The notes under the pieces were generated by a model that did not search any database, had not been told where the DNA came from, and worked only from the letters and a program-made list of their open reading frames with translations. A DNA stretch of 64,000 bases. It comes from Terrisporobacter petrolearius (GTDB lineage: Bacteria > Bacillota > Clostridia > Peptostreptococcales > Peptostreptococcaceae). The position numbers and the translations under genes are program-made. Below are positions 33,075 through 42,986 of the stretch, in pieces. Positions within the stretch are counted from its first letter, which is position 1. Every line of letters begins with the position of its first letter. The stretch is taken from contig NZ_JAHZMO010000014.1 in the NCBI RefSeq assembly GCF_020748185.1, positions 1-64,000 of the forward strand. The letters run 5' to 3'.

Positions 33075-34203
33075 GTATACTCACCTCCATTTCAAGGAAT
33101 TGCTCACTTAAAACAGAAAGTAAACTACTTCTTGTTATTAGACCTACCAATTTATTGTAACGCGTAACTACAGGTACATGACCAATTCCTTCTCTGTTCA
33201 TAACTTCCAATATTTCAACTAAATTATTGTCATCATATACAAATACAGGGTGATTATTCATAATTTCACTTAAATAATGGTTTTGAATTCCATTTCTTCT
33301 AAGCTCTTTTATTGTTATAATACCTAGGAAATTTTCATCTTTATCAACTACTAATAAACTATCAACTTTGTTTGTTCTCATAATTTCCATACCTTGTATA
33401 ACAGTTCTTGATTTTTTTACACTTATAGGCTCTTTAATCATTATGTCTTTAGCCTTTATATATTCTGGTACATTCCATAATCTGTCGCTACCTATAAAGT
33501 TTTTAACAAATTCATTAGCAGGATTTCTAAGTAGATTTTCTACTGTGTCATATTGCTGAACTTTCCCATCTTTCATGATACATATTTTATCTGCAAGTTT
33601 TAATGCCTCGTCCATATCATGAGTAACAAATATAATAGTTTTCTTTAACTCTTCTTGAAGTGAGTATAACCACTCTTGTAGTTGAGTTCTAGTTATTGGG
33701 TCTAGAGCACTAAAAGGTTCATCCATTAAGATAATTTCTGCATCAGTTGCAATAGCTCTTACAAGTCCTATCCTTTGTTGCTGACCGCCACTAAGTTCAC
33801 TTGGATATTTATCCAAAAATTCTTTAGGATTAAGACCTACCATATTCATCAATTCTATTGTTTTTTCCTCAATTTCTTTTTCAGTTTTTTCCTTCTTTAA
33901 CTTTGGTATTAGTTCTATATTTTCTCTTATTGTCATATGAGGAAATAATCCTACACTTTGTATAACATAGCCAATATTTCTTCTTAAGCTTATAGAACTT
34001 TCCTTAGATATGGGTTTATTGTTTATAAAAACTTCTCCCTTTGTTGGTTGGATTAACTTATTTATTAATTTTAAAGTAGTAGTTTTTCCACAACCACTAG
34101 GTCCTATTAAAACAACAAAACTACCATCTTCTATTTTTAAGGAAACATCATCTAGTATTGTCTTTTTTCCTACTATCTTAGAAATGTTTTTAACTTCTAT
34201 CAT
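33067..34203 (-). CDS. Osmoprotectant ABC transporter ATPase with CBS domains
   Basis: A 378-aa ATPase of the OpuA/ProV branch. Start at ATG 34203, with GGGGGAAG upstream (the frame opens 7 codons earlier). Walker A GPSGCGKTT, signature LSGGQQQRIGLVRAI, Walker B ILMDEPFSALD and H-loop VTHDMDEALKLAD are complete. Two C-terminal CBS domains (about 250-375: MIKEPISVKKSRTVIQGMEIM, GHVPVVTRYNKLVGLITRSSLL) are the ionic-strength or nucleotide sensing part in this family. Operon with the fused permease gene. Confidence 0.93.
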   Translation of the reverse strand: MIEVKNISKIVGKKTILDDVSLKIEDGSFVVLIGPSGCGKTTTLKLINKLIQPTKGEVFINNKPISKESSISLRRNIGYVIQSVGLFPHMTIRENIELIPKLKKEKTEKEIEEKTIELMNMVGLNPKEFLDKYPSELSGGQQQRIGLVRAIATDAEIILMDEPFSALDPITRTQLQEWLYSLQEELKKTIIFVTHDMDEALKLADKICIMKDGKVQQYDTVENLLRNPANEFVKNFIGSDRLWNVPEYIKAKDIMIKEPISVKKSRTVIQGMEIMRTNKVDSLLVVDKDENFLGIITIKELRRNGIQNHYLSEIMNNHPVFVYDDNNLVEILEVMNREGIGHVPVVTRYNKLVGLITRSSLLSVLSEQFLEMEVSILD

Positions 34204-34325
34204 AACTTCCCCCTTTGCTAACAACTTATATTTCTCTCAAAGTTGTTAGTTTATATTATAACACTCTTATTATATTCATTCAACACTTTATTAAATTTCT
34301 ATTAATATGTTACTAAATGTATGAA

Positions 34326-34356
34326 AAAAAGACGAACTAATTAAAGTTCGTCTTTT
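34326..34356 (-). terminator. Terminator of the dxr-rseP-ispG operon
   Basis: AAAAGACGAACT/AGTTCGTCTTTT; on the minus strand it runs into seven T. It lies just past the ispG stop. Confidence 0.9.
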
Positions 34357-34363
34357 ACAAATT

Positions 34364-35425
34364 CTATTTATCAAATTTATTTATTTCTTCTAATAACTCT
34401 TCTACTAATGAATCACCTTTTATTTTTCTAACAATTTCACCTTTTTTAAATAAAAGACCTTCTCCTTTTCCACCAGCTATGCCTATATCAGCTTCTCTAG
34501 CTTCACCAGGACCATTGACAGCACATCCCATAATAGCTACTGTCATATTTTTATTTATATCTTTTATTTTTTCTTCTACTTCATTTGCCACACTTATTAA
34601 ATCAATATTACATCTTCCACAAGTTGGACAAGATACTATTTTTATTTTATCATTTAATAAGTTTAAACTTCTAAGTATATCTTTACCTACATGAACTTCT
34701 TCTACAGGATCTCCTGTTAATGAAATTCTAATAGTATCACCAATTCCATTCATTAAAAGTGAACCAACACCTATAGATGACTTAATAGTTCCTTTTTTAA
34801 TTCCACCAGCTTCAGTTATACCTAAGTGAAGAGGGTAATCGACTTTTTCGCTCATAAGGGTATAAGCTTCTACTGCAGTGTATATATCTGAAGATTTTAA
34901 AGATATTACTATGTTATAAAAATCTAAGTCTTCTAGAATTTTAATATGTGCTAAAGCACTTTCAACAAGAGCTTCTGGTGTGGCATGACCATATTTTTCT
35001 AATAAATGTTTTTCTAAAGAACCACCATTTACCCCAATTCTTATTTTCAAATTTTTCTCCCTACATTTTTCAACTACAGCTTTTACTCTATCAATACTTC
35101 CAATATTTCCTGGATTTATTCTAATACCGTCTACGCCTTCTTCTATAGCCTTTAAAGCCAACTTATAGTCAAAATGTATATCTGCAATTAAAGGTATATG
35201 TATTCCTGCTTTTATTTTACCTAAATTTTCAGCAGCTTCCATATCAGGAACAGCAACTCTTACTGCATCACATCCTGCTTCTTCTAATCTTTTTATTTGT
35301 TCTATTGTTTTCACAGCATCTCTAGTATCTGTTGTTGTCATAGACTGCACTGCAATTGGATTATCTCCTCCAATTTTTATATTACCTAAAGATACTTCTC
35401 TTGTTTTTTTTCTATTATAACTCAA
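34364..35425 (-). CDS. ispG: 4-hydroxy-3-methylbut-2-enyl diphosphate synthase
   Basis: A 353-aa [4Fe-4S] enzyme of the MEP isoprenoid pathway (MEcPP to HMBPP). N-terminal TIM-barrel blocks GGDNPIAVQSMTTTDT and VPDMEAAENLG; C-terminal iron-sulfur ligands in SCPTCGRCNID and MGCAVNGPGEAREADIGIAGG. The start is TTG at 35425 (AAGGTGAAG upstream). Last gene of the dxr-rseP-ispG unit; dxr acts earlier in the same pathway. Confidence 0.96.
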   Translation of the reverse strand: MSYNRKKTREVSLGNIKIGGDNPIAVQSMTTTDTRDAVKTIEQIKRLEEAGCDAVRVAVPDMEAAENLGKIKAGIHIPLIADIHFDYKLALKAIEEGVDGIRINPGNIGSIDRVKAVVEKCREKNLKIRIGVNGGSLEKHLLEKYGHATPEALVESALAHIKILEDLDFYNIVISLKSSDIYTAVEAYTLMSEKVDYPLHLGITEAGGIKKGTIKSSIGVGSLLMNGIGDTIRISLTGDPVEEVHVGKDILRSLNLLNDKIKIVSCPTCGRCNIDLISVANEVEEKIKDINKNMTVAIMGCAVNGPGEAREADIGIAGGKGEGLLFKKGEIVRKIKGDSLVEELLEEINKFDK

Positions 35426-35448
35426 AACTTCACCTTCTACTTATCTAT

Positions 35449-36471
35449 TTAGAATTTAATTACGCCTTTAAATAATTTAGTTACATCATTATAAGTGATG
35501 AAAACCATAAATGCCATTAATGCACAAAAACCTATCATATTGATCATAGCTTCTTTGTCTGGATTTATTTTCTTTCCACCTCTTATCCATTCAATAAAAA
35601 GTAATAATAATCTTCCTCCATCTAGGGCAGGGAATGGTACTAAGTTTATTATTGCAAGGTTTAAACTTATTATTGAACCTAGATATAGTAAGTTCATTAT
35701 ACCTGTTTTAGCTGCTCCTGATACTATGCTAATTACTCCAACTGGTCCTGCAACAGAATTTGTAAACCCACCTGGCACAGTTCCTGTTATCATTTGCTTT
35801 AGGAAATTTATCATTTGTATTGTTATTTGTCCAGTCTGTATAAATGATTGTTTTATTGCACTGATTATACTTTTATCTTTTTTATAGGTTACACCTATTT
35901 TGTATGTTCCATCTTTATTTTTTTCTGGCATAACATTTACTTTTACTGTTTTATTATTTCTATCAACAGCTATGCTTAATTCTTCTCCCTTAGAAGAAGA
36001 TATTATTTTAGTAAACTCATTCCATGAATTTATATCTTTTCCATTTACACTTTTTACTATATCTCCAGTTTGCAAATTGACCTTAGACGCTGGACTATTA
36101 TCCAATATTTCTAAAGTAGTAGTTGGAGATCCCATGTAAATAAACACTGGAATTAAAAAAATTACAGCTAAAACTAAGTTGAAAAATGGCCCTGCAAATA
36201 TAACACTGGCTCTTTGAAGTATGGATTTTGTTCCAAAAGAACCTGGTTTATTTGATTCTTCATCTTCGCCTTCCATAGATACATATCCACCTATTGGTAA
36301 AATTCTAATGGAATACATAGTTCCATTTTTTTCTTTTCCAAATAATTTTGGTCCCATACCTATTGAAAATTCATGAACTGTAATTCCATTTTTCTTTGCA
36401 AAAATAAAATGGCCAAATTCATGTATTAATATTATTACTCCAAAAAGTAATAAAGCTGCTATTATAGTCAT
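35449..36471 (-). CDS. rseP: Site-2 intramembrane metalloprotease RseP/RasP
   Basis: A 340-aa membrane zinc protease that cuts anti-sigma factors and signal-peptide remnants. The HEFGH zinc motif is at about residues 17-21 in TM1, a PDZ domain at about 120-205 (ILDNSPASKVNLQTGDIVKSVNGKDINSW), and the third ligand motif NLVPFPALDGGRL lies in a late helix. AGGTGAAT precedes the ATG. It lies between dxr and ispG as in most Firmicutes. Confidence 0.96.
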   Translation of the reverse strand: MTIIAALLLFGVIILIHEFGHFIFAKKNGITVHEFSIGMGPKLFGKEKNGTMYSIRILPIGGYVSMEGEDEESNKPGSFGTKSILQRASVIFAGPFFNLVLAVIFLIPVFIYMGSPTTTLEILDNSPASKVNLQTGDIVKSVNGKDINSWNEFTKIISSSKGEELSIAVDRNNKTVKVNVMPEKNKDGTYKIGVTYKKDKSIISAIKQSFIQTGQITIQMINFLKQMITGTVPGGFTNSVAGPVGVISIVSGAAKTGIMNLLYLGSIISLNLAIINLVPFPALDGGRLLLLFIEWIRGGKKINPDKEAMINMIGFCALMAFMVFITYNDVTKLFKGVIKF

Positions 36472-36498
36472 ACATTCACCTTCCTAATTCTAATACTA

Positions 36499-37650
36499 TT
36501 ATTTAAGTAAGTTAGATAAAAATTCTCTAGTTTCTTTGTCAACTTCTAAAATATCTTCTAAAGTTGGATTACTTCTATTATTATGCTGCTCTAAACCTCT
36601 TTCTATGTAATATGGTATGTCATAAAATCCAATTTTATCCTCTAAAAATTCATTTACTAAAACTTCATTGGCAGCATTTAATACTGTTGGGTATGTTCCA
36701 CCTAATTTCAATACCCTAAATGCCAACTGTAAGCAAGGGAATGTTTCCATATCTGGCTTTTCAAAAGTTAAAGTAGCTATTTTAGCTAAATCCAATCTTT
36801 CAAAATCTGTTTCAGATCTTCCTGGATAAGTTAGAGCATATTCTATTGGCAACCTCATATCTGGGCATCCTAGTTGGGCCATTACTGAACTATCTTTAAA
36901 AGATACCATGGAATGAATTATGCTTTGGGGATGAACTACTATATCAATATTCTCCACATCCACATCAAATAACCATTTGGCTTCTATTACTTCTAAACCT
37001 TTATTCATAAGCGTTGACGAATCTATACTTATTTTTCTTCCCATATCCCAGTTTGGATGTTTAAGTGCTTGATTCTTTGTAACATTCATTAACTCTTCTT
37101 TACTTTTACCCCTAAAAGGACCTCCTGAAGCTGTTAATATTATCTTCTCTACATCTTTTTTTCTTTCACCATTTAAACATTGGAATATAGCGCTATGCTC
37201 ACTATCAACTGGTAAAATATCTACATTATTTTTCTTCGCTTCTTCCATGACAATCTCACCAGCTGTAACTAATGTTTCTTTATTGGCAAGTGCTATTGTT
37301 TTTTTTGCTTTTATTGCAGCCATAGTTGGCACAAGTCCTATCATTCCAACAACGGCAGTTAATACAATGTCTACTTCTTTTAGTTGGCATATCTTAACTA
37401 ATCCTTCCTTAGAGCTTAACACTTCTATATCTATATTATTGGGAATCATATTCTTTAATTTATTTGCACTTTCTTCATTATAAACTGCAACATATTTAGG
37501 ATTAAATTCTAATATTTGTTCTAATAATAAATCTACACTGCTATTTGCAGAAATAGCAACTACTTCAAACTTATCTTTATTTTTTCTAACCACATCTAAA
37601 GTTTGAGTACCTATAGATCCTGTAGAACCTAGTATAGTAATTCTTTTCAT
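36499..37650 (-). CDS. dxr: 1-deoxy-D-xylulose 5-phosphate reductoisomerase
   Basis: A 383-aa NADPH-dependent enzyme, second step of the MEP pathway. NADPH motif [15 protein letters not shown] (residues 5-19), [12 protein letters not shown], the metal site [13 protein letters not shown], and the flexible loop [27 protein letters not shown]. First gene of the unit; cdsA normally precedes it directly but here a terminator and a dispersed repeat separate the two. Confidence 0.96.
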   Translation of the reverse strand: MKRITILGSTGSIGTQTLDVVRKNKDKFEVVAISANSSVDLLLEQILEFNPKYVAVYNEESANKLKNMIPNNIDIEVLSSKEGLVKICQLKEVDIVLTAVVGMIGLVPTMAAIKAKKTIALANKETLVTAGEIVMEEAKKNNVDILPVDSEHSAIFQCLNGERKKDVEKIILTASGGPFRGKSKEELMNVTKNQALKHPNWDMGRKISIDSSTLMNKGLEVIEAKWLFDVDVENIDIVVHPQSIIHSMVSFKDSSVMAQLGCPDMRLPIEYALTYPGRSETDFERLDLAKIATLTFEKPDMETFPCLQLAFRVLKLGGTYPTVLNAANEVLVNEFLEDKIGFYDIPYYIERGLEQHNNRSNPTLEDILEVDKETREFLSNLLK

Positions 37651-37748
37651 AAAAAATTCCTTTCTCAGTGATATATTATAATTTGTCTTTACTTATGTAT
37701 TATATCATTATTACTATTATTATTTGTAATATTCATCAAAATTTCAAA

Positions 37749-37905
37749 TAAAAAATTGCTTCACTTGAGAGAAGTATAGGCGAAACACTTCATATAGTAG
37801 CCAGATCTCTTGGGTCAACGTATGAGTCAATCATTTTGCTATCACTTTAAGCTACTTGGTGGGCCTATGAAACTTCAGACAAAGACCATTATCAAAATTT
37901 ATAAG
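37749..37905 (-). repeat. Dispersed intergenic repeat, copy 3 (divergent)
   Basis: On the minus strand it starts about 10-20 bases after the cdsA terminator. It holds TGGTCTTTGTCTGAAGTTTCATAG, the module AGCTTAAAGTGATAGCAAAATGATT shared with copy 5, an unique middle part, and the end AGTGAAGCAATTTTTTAT. It is the most divergent copy. It fills the 297-base gap between cdsA and dxr. Confidence 0.6.
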
Positions 37906-37916
37906 TATTATTAAAA

Positions 37917-37942
37917 ACAAAAAAGCTCCAGTCTAACTGAAG
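37917..37942 (-). terminator. Terminator after cdsA
   Basis: AGCTTCAGT/ACTGGAGCT (one T-G pair) followed on the minus strand by TTTTTTGTTTTT. It closes the pyrH-to-cdsA transcription unit before dxr. Confidence 0.85.
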
Positions 37943-37947
37943 CTAAA

Positions 37948-38727
37948 TCATTTTATAAATAAGGTTATTACACTATACACGAATGGTGCAACTAGTATCA
38001 CACTATCAAATCTATCTAGTATTCCACCATGTCCTGGTATCAATTTCCCATAATCTTTAATTCCAACATATCTTTTTATTGATGATGCAAATAAATCCCC
38101 AAATTGAGCAACAATACTTCCAAAGAAACCTAAAAATACTATTACTTTTAAATCAATATTAAAGAAATACCCAAATGTTAAACATATTAATGTAGAGCCT
38201 AATATTCCTCCAACACTTCCTTCTACAGTCTTTTTGGGACTTACTTTAGGAATTAGTTTATGCTTTCCAAACAAATAACCTGCAAAGTAAGCAAATGTAT
38301 CTGTCATAAATGCAATTATAAATATTAACCAAACATAAATATCTCCTTTTGAGAAATTATCCATAGTTAATACTATAAAGTCTATTAATACTGCCACATA
38401 AAAAACTCCAAAGAAAGTAACTACTATATCTATAATATTTCTTTTTACAGTTAATATTGGTATTATGGATATTAAGAATAATATAAATATTAATGTATAA
38501 GTATAAGATATTGGTAGTTGAAGATAGTTTTTAATTAGTAAATAAATAGAAAAAATATAACCTATATAATATAATGGCTTAATATCCTTTTGTTCAAATG
38601 CCTTATAAAATTCATTTAAGGCAATTGAGATTATTATAGCTTCTCCTATATATAAAGGTGTTCCTCCAAATATTATAAGGATAAATAATGGAACTAATAA
38701 TAATCCTGCTATAACTCTTGTTCTCAT
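37948..38727 (-). CDS. cdsA: Phosphatidate cytidylyltransferase
   Basis: A 259-aa polytopic membrane enzyme that makes CDP-diacylglycerol from phosphatidate and CTP. The C-terminal signature is SSIKRYVGIKDYGKLIPGHGGILDRFDS; DTFAYFAGYLFGKHKLIPKVSPKKTVEGSVGG is also diagnostic. Downstream of uppS by 11 bases, in the standard order. Confidence 0.96.
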   Translation of the reverse strand: MRTRVIAGLLLVPLFILIIFGGTPLYIGEAIIISIALNEFYKAFEQKDIKPLYYIGYIFSIYLLIKNYLQLPISYTYTLIFILFLISIIPILTVKRNIIDIVVTFFGVFYVAVLIDFIVLTMDNFSKGDIYVWLIFIIAFMTDTFAYFAGYLFGKHKLIPKVSPKKTVEGSVGGILGSTLICLTFGYFFNIDLKVIVFLGFFGSIVAQFGDLFASSIKRYVGIKDYGKLIPGHGGILDRFDSVILVAPFVYSVITLFIK

Positions 38728-38738
38728 AGGTATTCTCC

Positions 38739-39479
38739 TTATTTTATTCCACCAAATCGTCTATCTCGATTTTGATATGTAAAAATGGCTTTTTGAAGTT
38801 CTTTTTCATCAAAATCAGGCCAATGAACATTTGTGAAGTAAAACTCTGCGTATGCAACTTCCCATAATAAAAAATTGCTAAGTCTTTCTTCTCCACTAGT
38901 TCTTATTACTAAATCTGGATCTGGAATACTTTTTGTGCTTAAATGATTGCTTATAGTATTTTCGTCAATTTCATCTAAATTTATTTTACCAACTTTAACA
39001 TCTTTTATAATATCAACTAGTGCATTTTTTATATCTAATCTTCCACCATAGTTTAAAGCTAAGTTTAAATTACACCCTGTATTATTTTTAGTTAATTCTA
39101 TGGCCTTATTTAATTCTTTTACACATTGGCTTGGTAAATTATTTATGTCTCCTATGGCTGTTAACTTAACGTTTTCTTTATGTAATGTAGCTACTTCATT
39201 TTTTAAATAAGTAGACAATAAATTCATCAATGTATCCACTTCTAATTTAGGTCTTTTCCAGTTTTCTGTTGAAAATGCATATAAAGTAACATGCTTAACA
39301 CTTAATTTTTTACATTCCCTAAGTACTGTTCTTATAGTTTCCACACCAGCTTTATGTCCTGCAGTTCTAGGTAAAAACTTACTTTTAGCCCATCTTCCGT
39401 TACCATCCATTATGATGGCAATGTGCTTAGGTACTCTGTTTAAATCTATATCATAAAACAAATTGTTTTTCATATTCAT
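38739..39479 (-). CDS. uppS: Undecaprenyl diphosphate synthase
   Basis: A 246-aa cis-prenyltransferase that makes the C55 lipid carrier for cell-wall synthesis. Signature HIAIIMDGNGRWAK (about 19-32), catalytic Asp in MDGNGRW, TLYAFSTENWKRP, and the C-terminal DPDLVIRTSGEERLSNFLLWEVAYAEFYFTNVHWPDF. Two ATGs lie two codons apart; either may be used. It depends on isoprenoids from the dxr/ispG pathway next door. Confidence 0.96.
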   Translation of the reverse strand: MNMKNNLFYDIDLNRVPKHIAIIMDGNGRWAKSKFLPRTAGHKAGVETIRTVLRECKKLSVKHVTLYAFSTENWKRPKLEVDTLMNLLSTYLKNEVATLHKENVKLTAIGDINNLPSQCVKELNKAIELTKNNTGCNLNLALNYGGRLDIKNALVDIIKDVKVGKINLDEIDENTISNHLSTKSIPDPDLVIRTSGEERLSNFLLWEVAYAEFYFTNVHWPDFDEKELQKAIFTYQNRDRRFGGIK

Positions 39480-39503
39480 ACTCCAAATATTATTTCTGAC
39501 TCC

Positions 39504-39707
39504 TTATATTAAGGAGCCAGAAAAGTAAGTTACAAATAACTCTACGTTATTTTCTTTTTGTGTAATTTTGATTACTCTAGGATAAATTAACTTATCCTTA
39601 TCTTTCTTACCTTGAAGAATTGTTGTAGTATATTTTATTTCTTTATTATCAAAATATTCTTTAACTTCATCTAAAGGAAGGCCTAATAGCTCATAGTACT
39701 TTTTCAA
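39504..39707 (-). CDS. Small conserved-looking protein between frr and uppS, unknown
   Basis: A 67-aa protein that starts with TTG five bases after the frr stop; the RBS (GGCGGT) is weak, so translational coupling to frr is likely. The sequence LLGLPLDEVKEYFDNKEIKYTTTILQGKKD loosely resembles a PASTA-type alpha/beta fold but I cannot assign a family. Its tight fit in the frr-uppS gap and intact frame argue that it is real. Confidence 0.7.
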   Translation of the reverse strand: MKKYYELLGLPLDEVKEYFDNKEIKYTTTILQGKKDKDKLIYPRVIKITQKENNVELFVTYFSGSLI

Positions 39708-39712
39708 AGTTA

Positions 39713-40267
39713 TTATACCGCCATTATATCTTTTTCTTTAGCATCTAATAATACATCTATTTCTTTAATATATTTATCAGTCATTTTTTGCACATTGTCT
39801 TGTGCTTTTTTTAATTCATCCTCAGTTATTTCGCCTTCTTTTTCTAACTTCTTAAGTTTGTCGTTAGCGTCTCTTCTTTCATTTCTTAATCTTACTTTAA
39901 ATTCTTCCGAAGCTTTTTTAGCTTGCTTGCAAAGCTCTTTTCTTCTTTCTTCAGTTAATGCTGGAACGTTTATTCTTATAACTTCTCCATCATTAGTTGG
40001 ATTTAAACCTAAATCTGAGTTTCTTATAGCTTTTTCTATTTCTTTCATTGCGCTTTTGTCCCAAGCACTTATCATTAAAGTTCTTGGTTCTGGTACTGAG
40101 ATAGATCCAACTTGATTAATAGGAGTTGGAGTGCCATAATAATCTACTCTTATTTTGTCTAACATTTGTGCATTAGCTCTACCAGCTCTTATCGTTGAAA
40201 ATTCAAATTTTAAAGCTTCAATTGTTTTATCCATTTGTTGTTGTAATTTGTTTTGTACTTCTTTCAT
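39713..40267 (-). CDS. frr: Ribosome recycling factor
   Basis: A 184-aa L-shaped protein that splits post-termination ribosomes with EF-G. Typical blocks: FSTIRAGRANAQMLDKIRVDYYGTPTPINQVGSISVPEPRTLMISAWDKS, DLGLNPTNDGEVIRINVPALTEERRKEL and the helical DANDKLKKLEKEGEITEDELKKAQDNVQKMTD. It follows pyrH by 32 bases. Confidence 0.97.
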   Translation of the reverse strand: MKEVQNKLQQQMDKTIEALKFEFSTIRAGRANAQMLDKIRVDYYGTPTPINQVGSISVPEPRTLMISAWDKSAMKEIEKAIRNSDLGLNPTNDGEVIRINVPALTEERRKELCKQAKKASEEFKVRLRNERRDANDKLKKLEKEGEITEDELKKAQDNVQKMTDKYIKEIDVLLDAKEKDIMAV

Positions 40268-40299
40268 TTTTACTCCTCCTTCGTTTAATTAGTTTTTTA

Positions 40300-41022
<723 letters not shown>

Positions 41023-41056
41023 TCATATATATTTTATATTATTTGTTTCATTTTCC

Positions 41057-41088
41057 AAAAAAGAGAACACATAAGTGTTCTCTTTTGG
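41057..41088 (-). terminator. Terminator or attenuator between tsf and pyrH
   Basis: AAAAGAGAACAC, an ATAA loop and GTGTTCTCTTTT. On the minus strand it runs into a T6 tract. It would separate rpsB-tsf from pyrH at least partly. Confidence 0.8.
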
Positions 41089-41095
41089 TTAACTA

Positions 41096-42007
41096 TTACT
41101 TAAGTTGCTTAGCAACTTCTTCAGCAAAGTTTTCTTCTTTCTTTTCTATACCTTCACCAACTTCGAATCTTACAACTCTACCAACTTGTATGTCTGAACC
41201 AACTTCTTTAGCAGTGTTTGCTACTAATTTTTTTATAGTTAAATCAGAATCTTTTACGAATGTTTGTTCTAATAAACAAACTTCTTTTAATTCTTTTTCT
41301 AATCTACCTTTAACCATCTTCTCAACTATGTTAGCAGGTTTTCCTTCGTTTAACGCTTGAGCAGTTAAAACTTCTGTTTCATGAGCTATATAAGTTTGAT
41401 CAACATCATCTCTTGAAACGTATTTTGGGTTCATAGCAGCAACTTGCATAGCTATATCTTTCCCCATAGCTAGTACTTTTTCATCTCTTGATTCAGTTAA
41501 TAATTCAACTAAAACACCTATTTTACCAGCTCCATGTATGTATCCAGCTATTTGACCTTCAGTAGTTAATTTTTCGAATCTTCTGAAGTCTAATTTTTCA
41601 CCTATTTTAGCTATTCTATCGTTTAATACGTCTTTTAACGCTTTTCCTTCTTTGTGGCTTTCAGCTAATAATGCTTCTATTTCAGTAGCTTCAGTAGCTA
41701 ATGCCATTTCTGCAGCATCCTTAACGAATACTTTGAAATCTTCGTTTTTAGCAACGAAGTCAGTTTCTGAGTTTACTTCTACTATTGAAGCAACAGTATT
41801 TTCAGCATTTACTTCTATAGTTACTAAACCTTCAGCAGCAACTCTATCAGCTTTTTTAGCAGCTTTTGATAAACCTTTTTCTCTTAATAAATCTATTGCT
41901 TTTTCCATGTTAGCTTCAGCTTCTTGTAAAGCTTTTTTACAATCAAGCATTCCAGCTCCAGTAGTTTCTCTTAATTCTTTAACCATTTGTGCAGTTATGT
42001 TAGCCAT
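41096..42007 (-). CDS. tsf: Elongation factor Ts
   Basis: A 303-aa guanine nucleotide exchange factor for EF-Tu. N-terminal UBA-like MVKELRETTGAGMLDCKKALQEAEANMEKAIDLLREKGLSKAAKKADRVAAEG with the EF-Tu-contacting TDFVAKN motif (SETDFVAKNEDF) and the C-terminal KPANIVEKMVKGRLEKELKEVCLLEQTFVKD. Strong codon adaptation (GCT, GAA, AAA rich) fits a highly expressed gene. Follows rpsB by 58 bases. Confidence 0.97.
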   Translation of the reverse strand: MANITAQMVKELRETTGAGMLDCKKALQEAEANMEKAIDLLREKGLSKAAKKADRVAAEGLVTIEVNAENTVASIVEVNSETDFVAKNEDFKVFVKDAAEMALATEATEIEALLAESHKEGKALKDVLNDRIAKIGEKLDFRRFEKLTTEGQIAGYIHGAGKIGVLVELLTESRDEKVLAMGKDIAMQVAAMNPKYVSRDDVDQTYIAHETEVLTAQALNEGKPANIVEKMVKGRLEKELKEVCLLEQTFVKDSDLTIKKLVANTAKEVGSDIQVGRVVRFEVGEGIEKKEENFAEEVAKQLK

Positions 42008-42030
42008 TATTATTCCTCCTATATATTCTA

Positions 42031-42058
42031 AATGGTAAGGGAACCCCCCTTACCATTT
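42031..42058 (-). other. Hairpin between rpsB and tsf
   Basis: AATGGTAAGGG/CCCTTACCATT is a strong 11-bp stem. On the minus strand it is not followed by a T tract, so it is more likely an mRNA stability or processing element than a full terminator. Confidence 0.5.
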
Positions 42059-42065
42059 ATTTTTT

Positions 42066-42788
42066 TTATTGTTCTTGAGCTTCTTCCTCAACAACTTCTT
42101 CTTCAGCACCTTGTCTACCTTCTATTACAGCAGTAGCCATTGCACCAGTTATTAATTTAACAGCTCTTATAGCGTCATCATTTCCTGGTATTGGGAAATC
42201 TAATTCATCTGGATCACAGTTTGTATCAACTATACCAACTACTGGTATACCTAATCTATGAGCTTCTTGTATAGCTATATTTTCTTTTCTTGGGTCAACT
42301 ACGAATATAGCTCCTGGTAATTCAGGCATGTCTTTTATTCCGCCTAAGTATTTTTCTAATTTTTCTTTTTCAGCGTTTAATTTTATAACTTCTTTTTTAG
42401 GAAGAACGTTGAATACACCTTCAGCTTCCATTTTTTCTAATTCTCTTAATTTTTTAATTCTTGTTTGAATTGTTTGGTGGTTAGTTAACATTCCACCTAA
42501 CCATCTTTCGTTTACGAAGAACATTCCACATCTTTCAGCTTCTTCTTTTATAGCTTCTTGAGCTTGTTTCTTTGTTCCTACGAATAAGATTGGCTTTCCA
42601 GTTTCAGCTACTTCTTTAACGAATTTATAAGCTTCTTCAACTTTTTTAACTGTTTTTTGTAAATCTATTATATAGATTCCGTTTCTTTCTGTGAAGATGA
42701 ATCTTGACATTTTAGGATTCCATCTTCTTGTTTGATGTCCGAAGTGAACACCAGCTTCTAATAATTGTTTCATTGATATTACTGACAT
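42066..42788 (-). CDS. rpsB: 30S ribosomal protein S2
   Basis: A 240-aa ribosomal protein. [56 protein letters not shown] and [13 protein letters not shown] are diagnostic. Acidic C-terminus ([12 protein letters not shown]). GGAGGTACAAA precedes the ATG, and the same element is duplicated 16 bases upstream in the leader. First gene of the rpsB-tsf unit. Confidence 0.97.
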   Translation of the reverse strand: MSVISMKQLLEAGVHFGHQTRRWNPKMSRFIFTERNGIYIIDLQKTVKKVEEAYKFVKEVAETGKPILFVGTKKQAQEAIKEEAERCGMFFVNERWLGGMLTNHQTIQTRIKKLRELEKMEAEGVFNVLPKKEVIKLNAEKEKLEKYLGGIKDMPELPGAIFVVDPRKENIAIQEAHRLGIPVVGIVDTNCDPDELDFPIPGNDDAIRAVKLITGAMATAVIEGRQGAEEEVVEEEAQEQ

Positions 42789-42937
42789 TTTGTACCTCCT
42801 TGGTTTTGTACCTCCGGCATAATCAACTCCCTAAAAAACCATTTTTGGCACCTTTTAAGGATCCCATGGCCGTGTGTGATGTTTATATTTTATTTTTTCA
42901 CCTCTGATAGTATACCATAGGAAAAAATAAATTTCAA
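42788..42937 (-). promoter_or_regulatory. rpsB promoter and leader with duplicated Shine-Dalgarno element
   Basis: TTGAAA (42932-42937), a 17-base spacer and an extended -10 TGGTATACT (TATACT at 42909-42914) make a strong minus-strand promoter. The leader is about 115 bases. At its end the 12-mer GGAGGTACAAAA occurs twice, at 42788-42799 (true RBS) and 42804-42815. S2 operons are autoregulated at the leader in other bacteria, so the extra copy may be part of an S2-binding or decoy structure. Confidence 0.65.
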
Positions 42938-42986
42938 TATAATTTAACATAACCTTACATTATAATTATTAACCAATTTTTAGATA

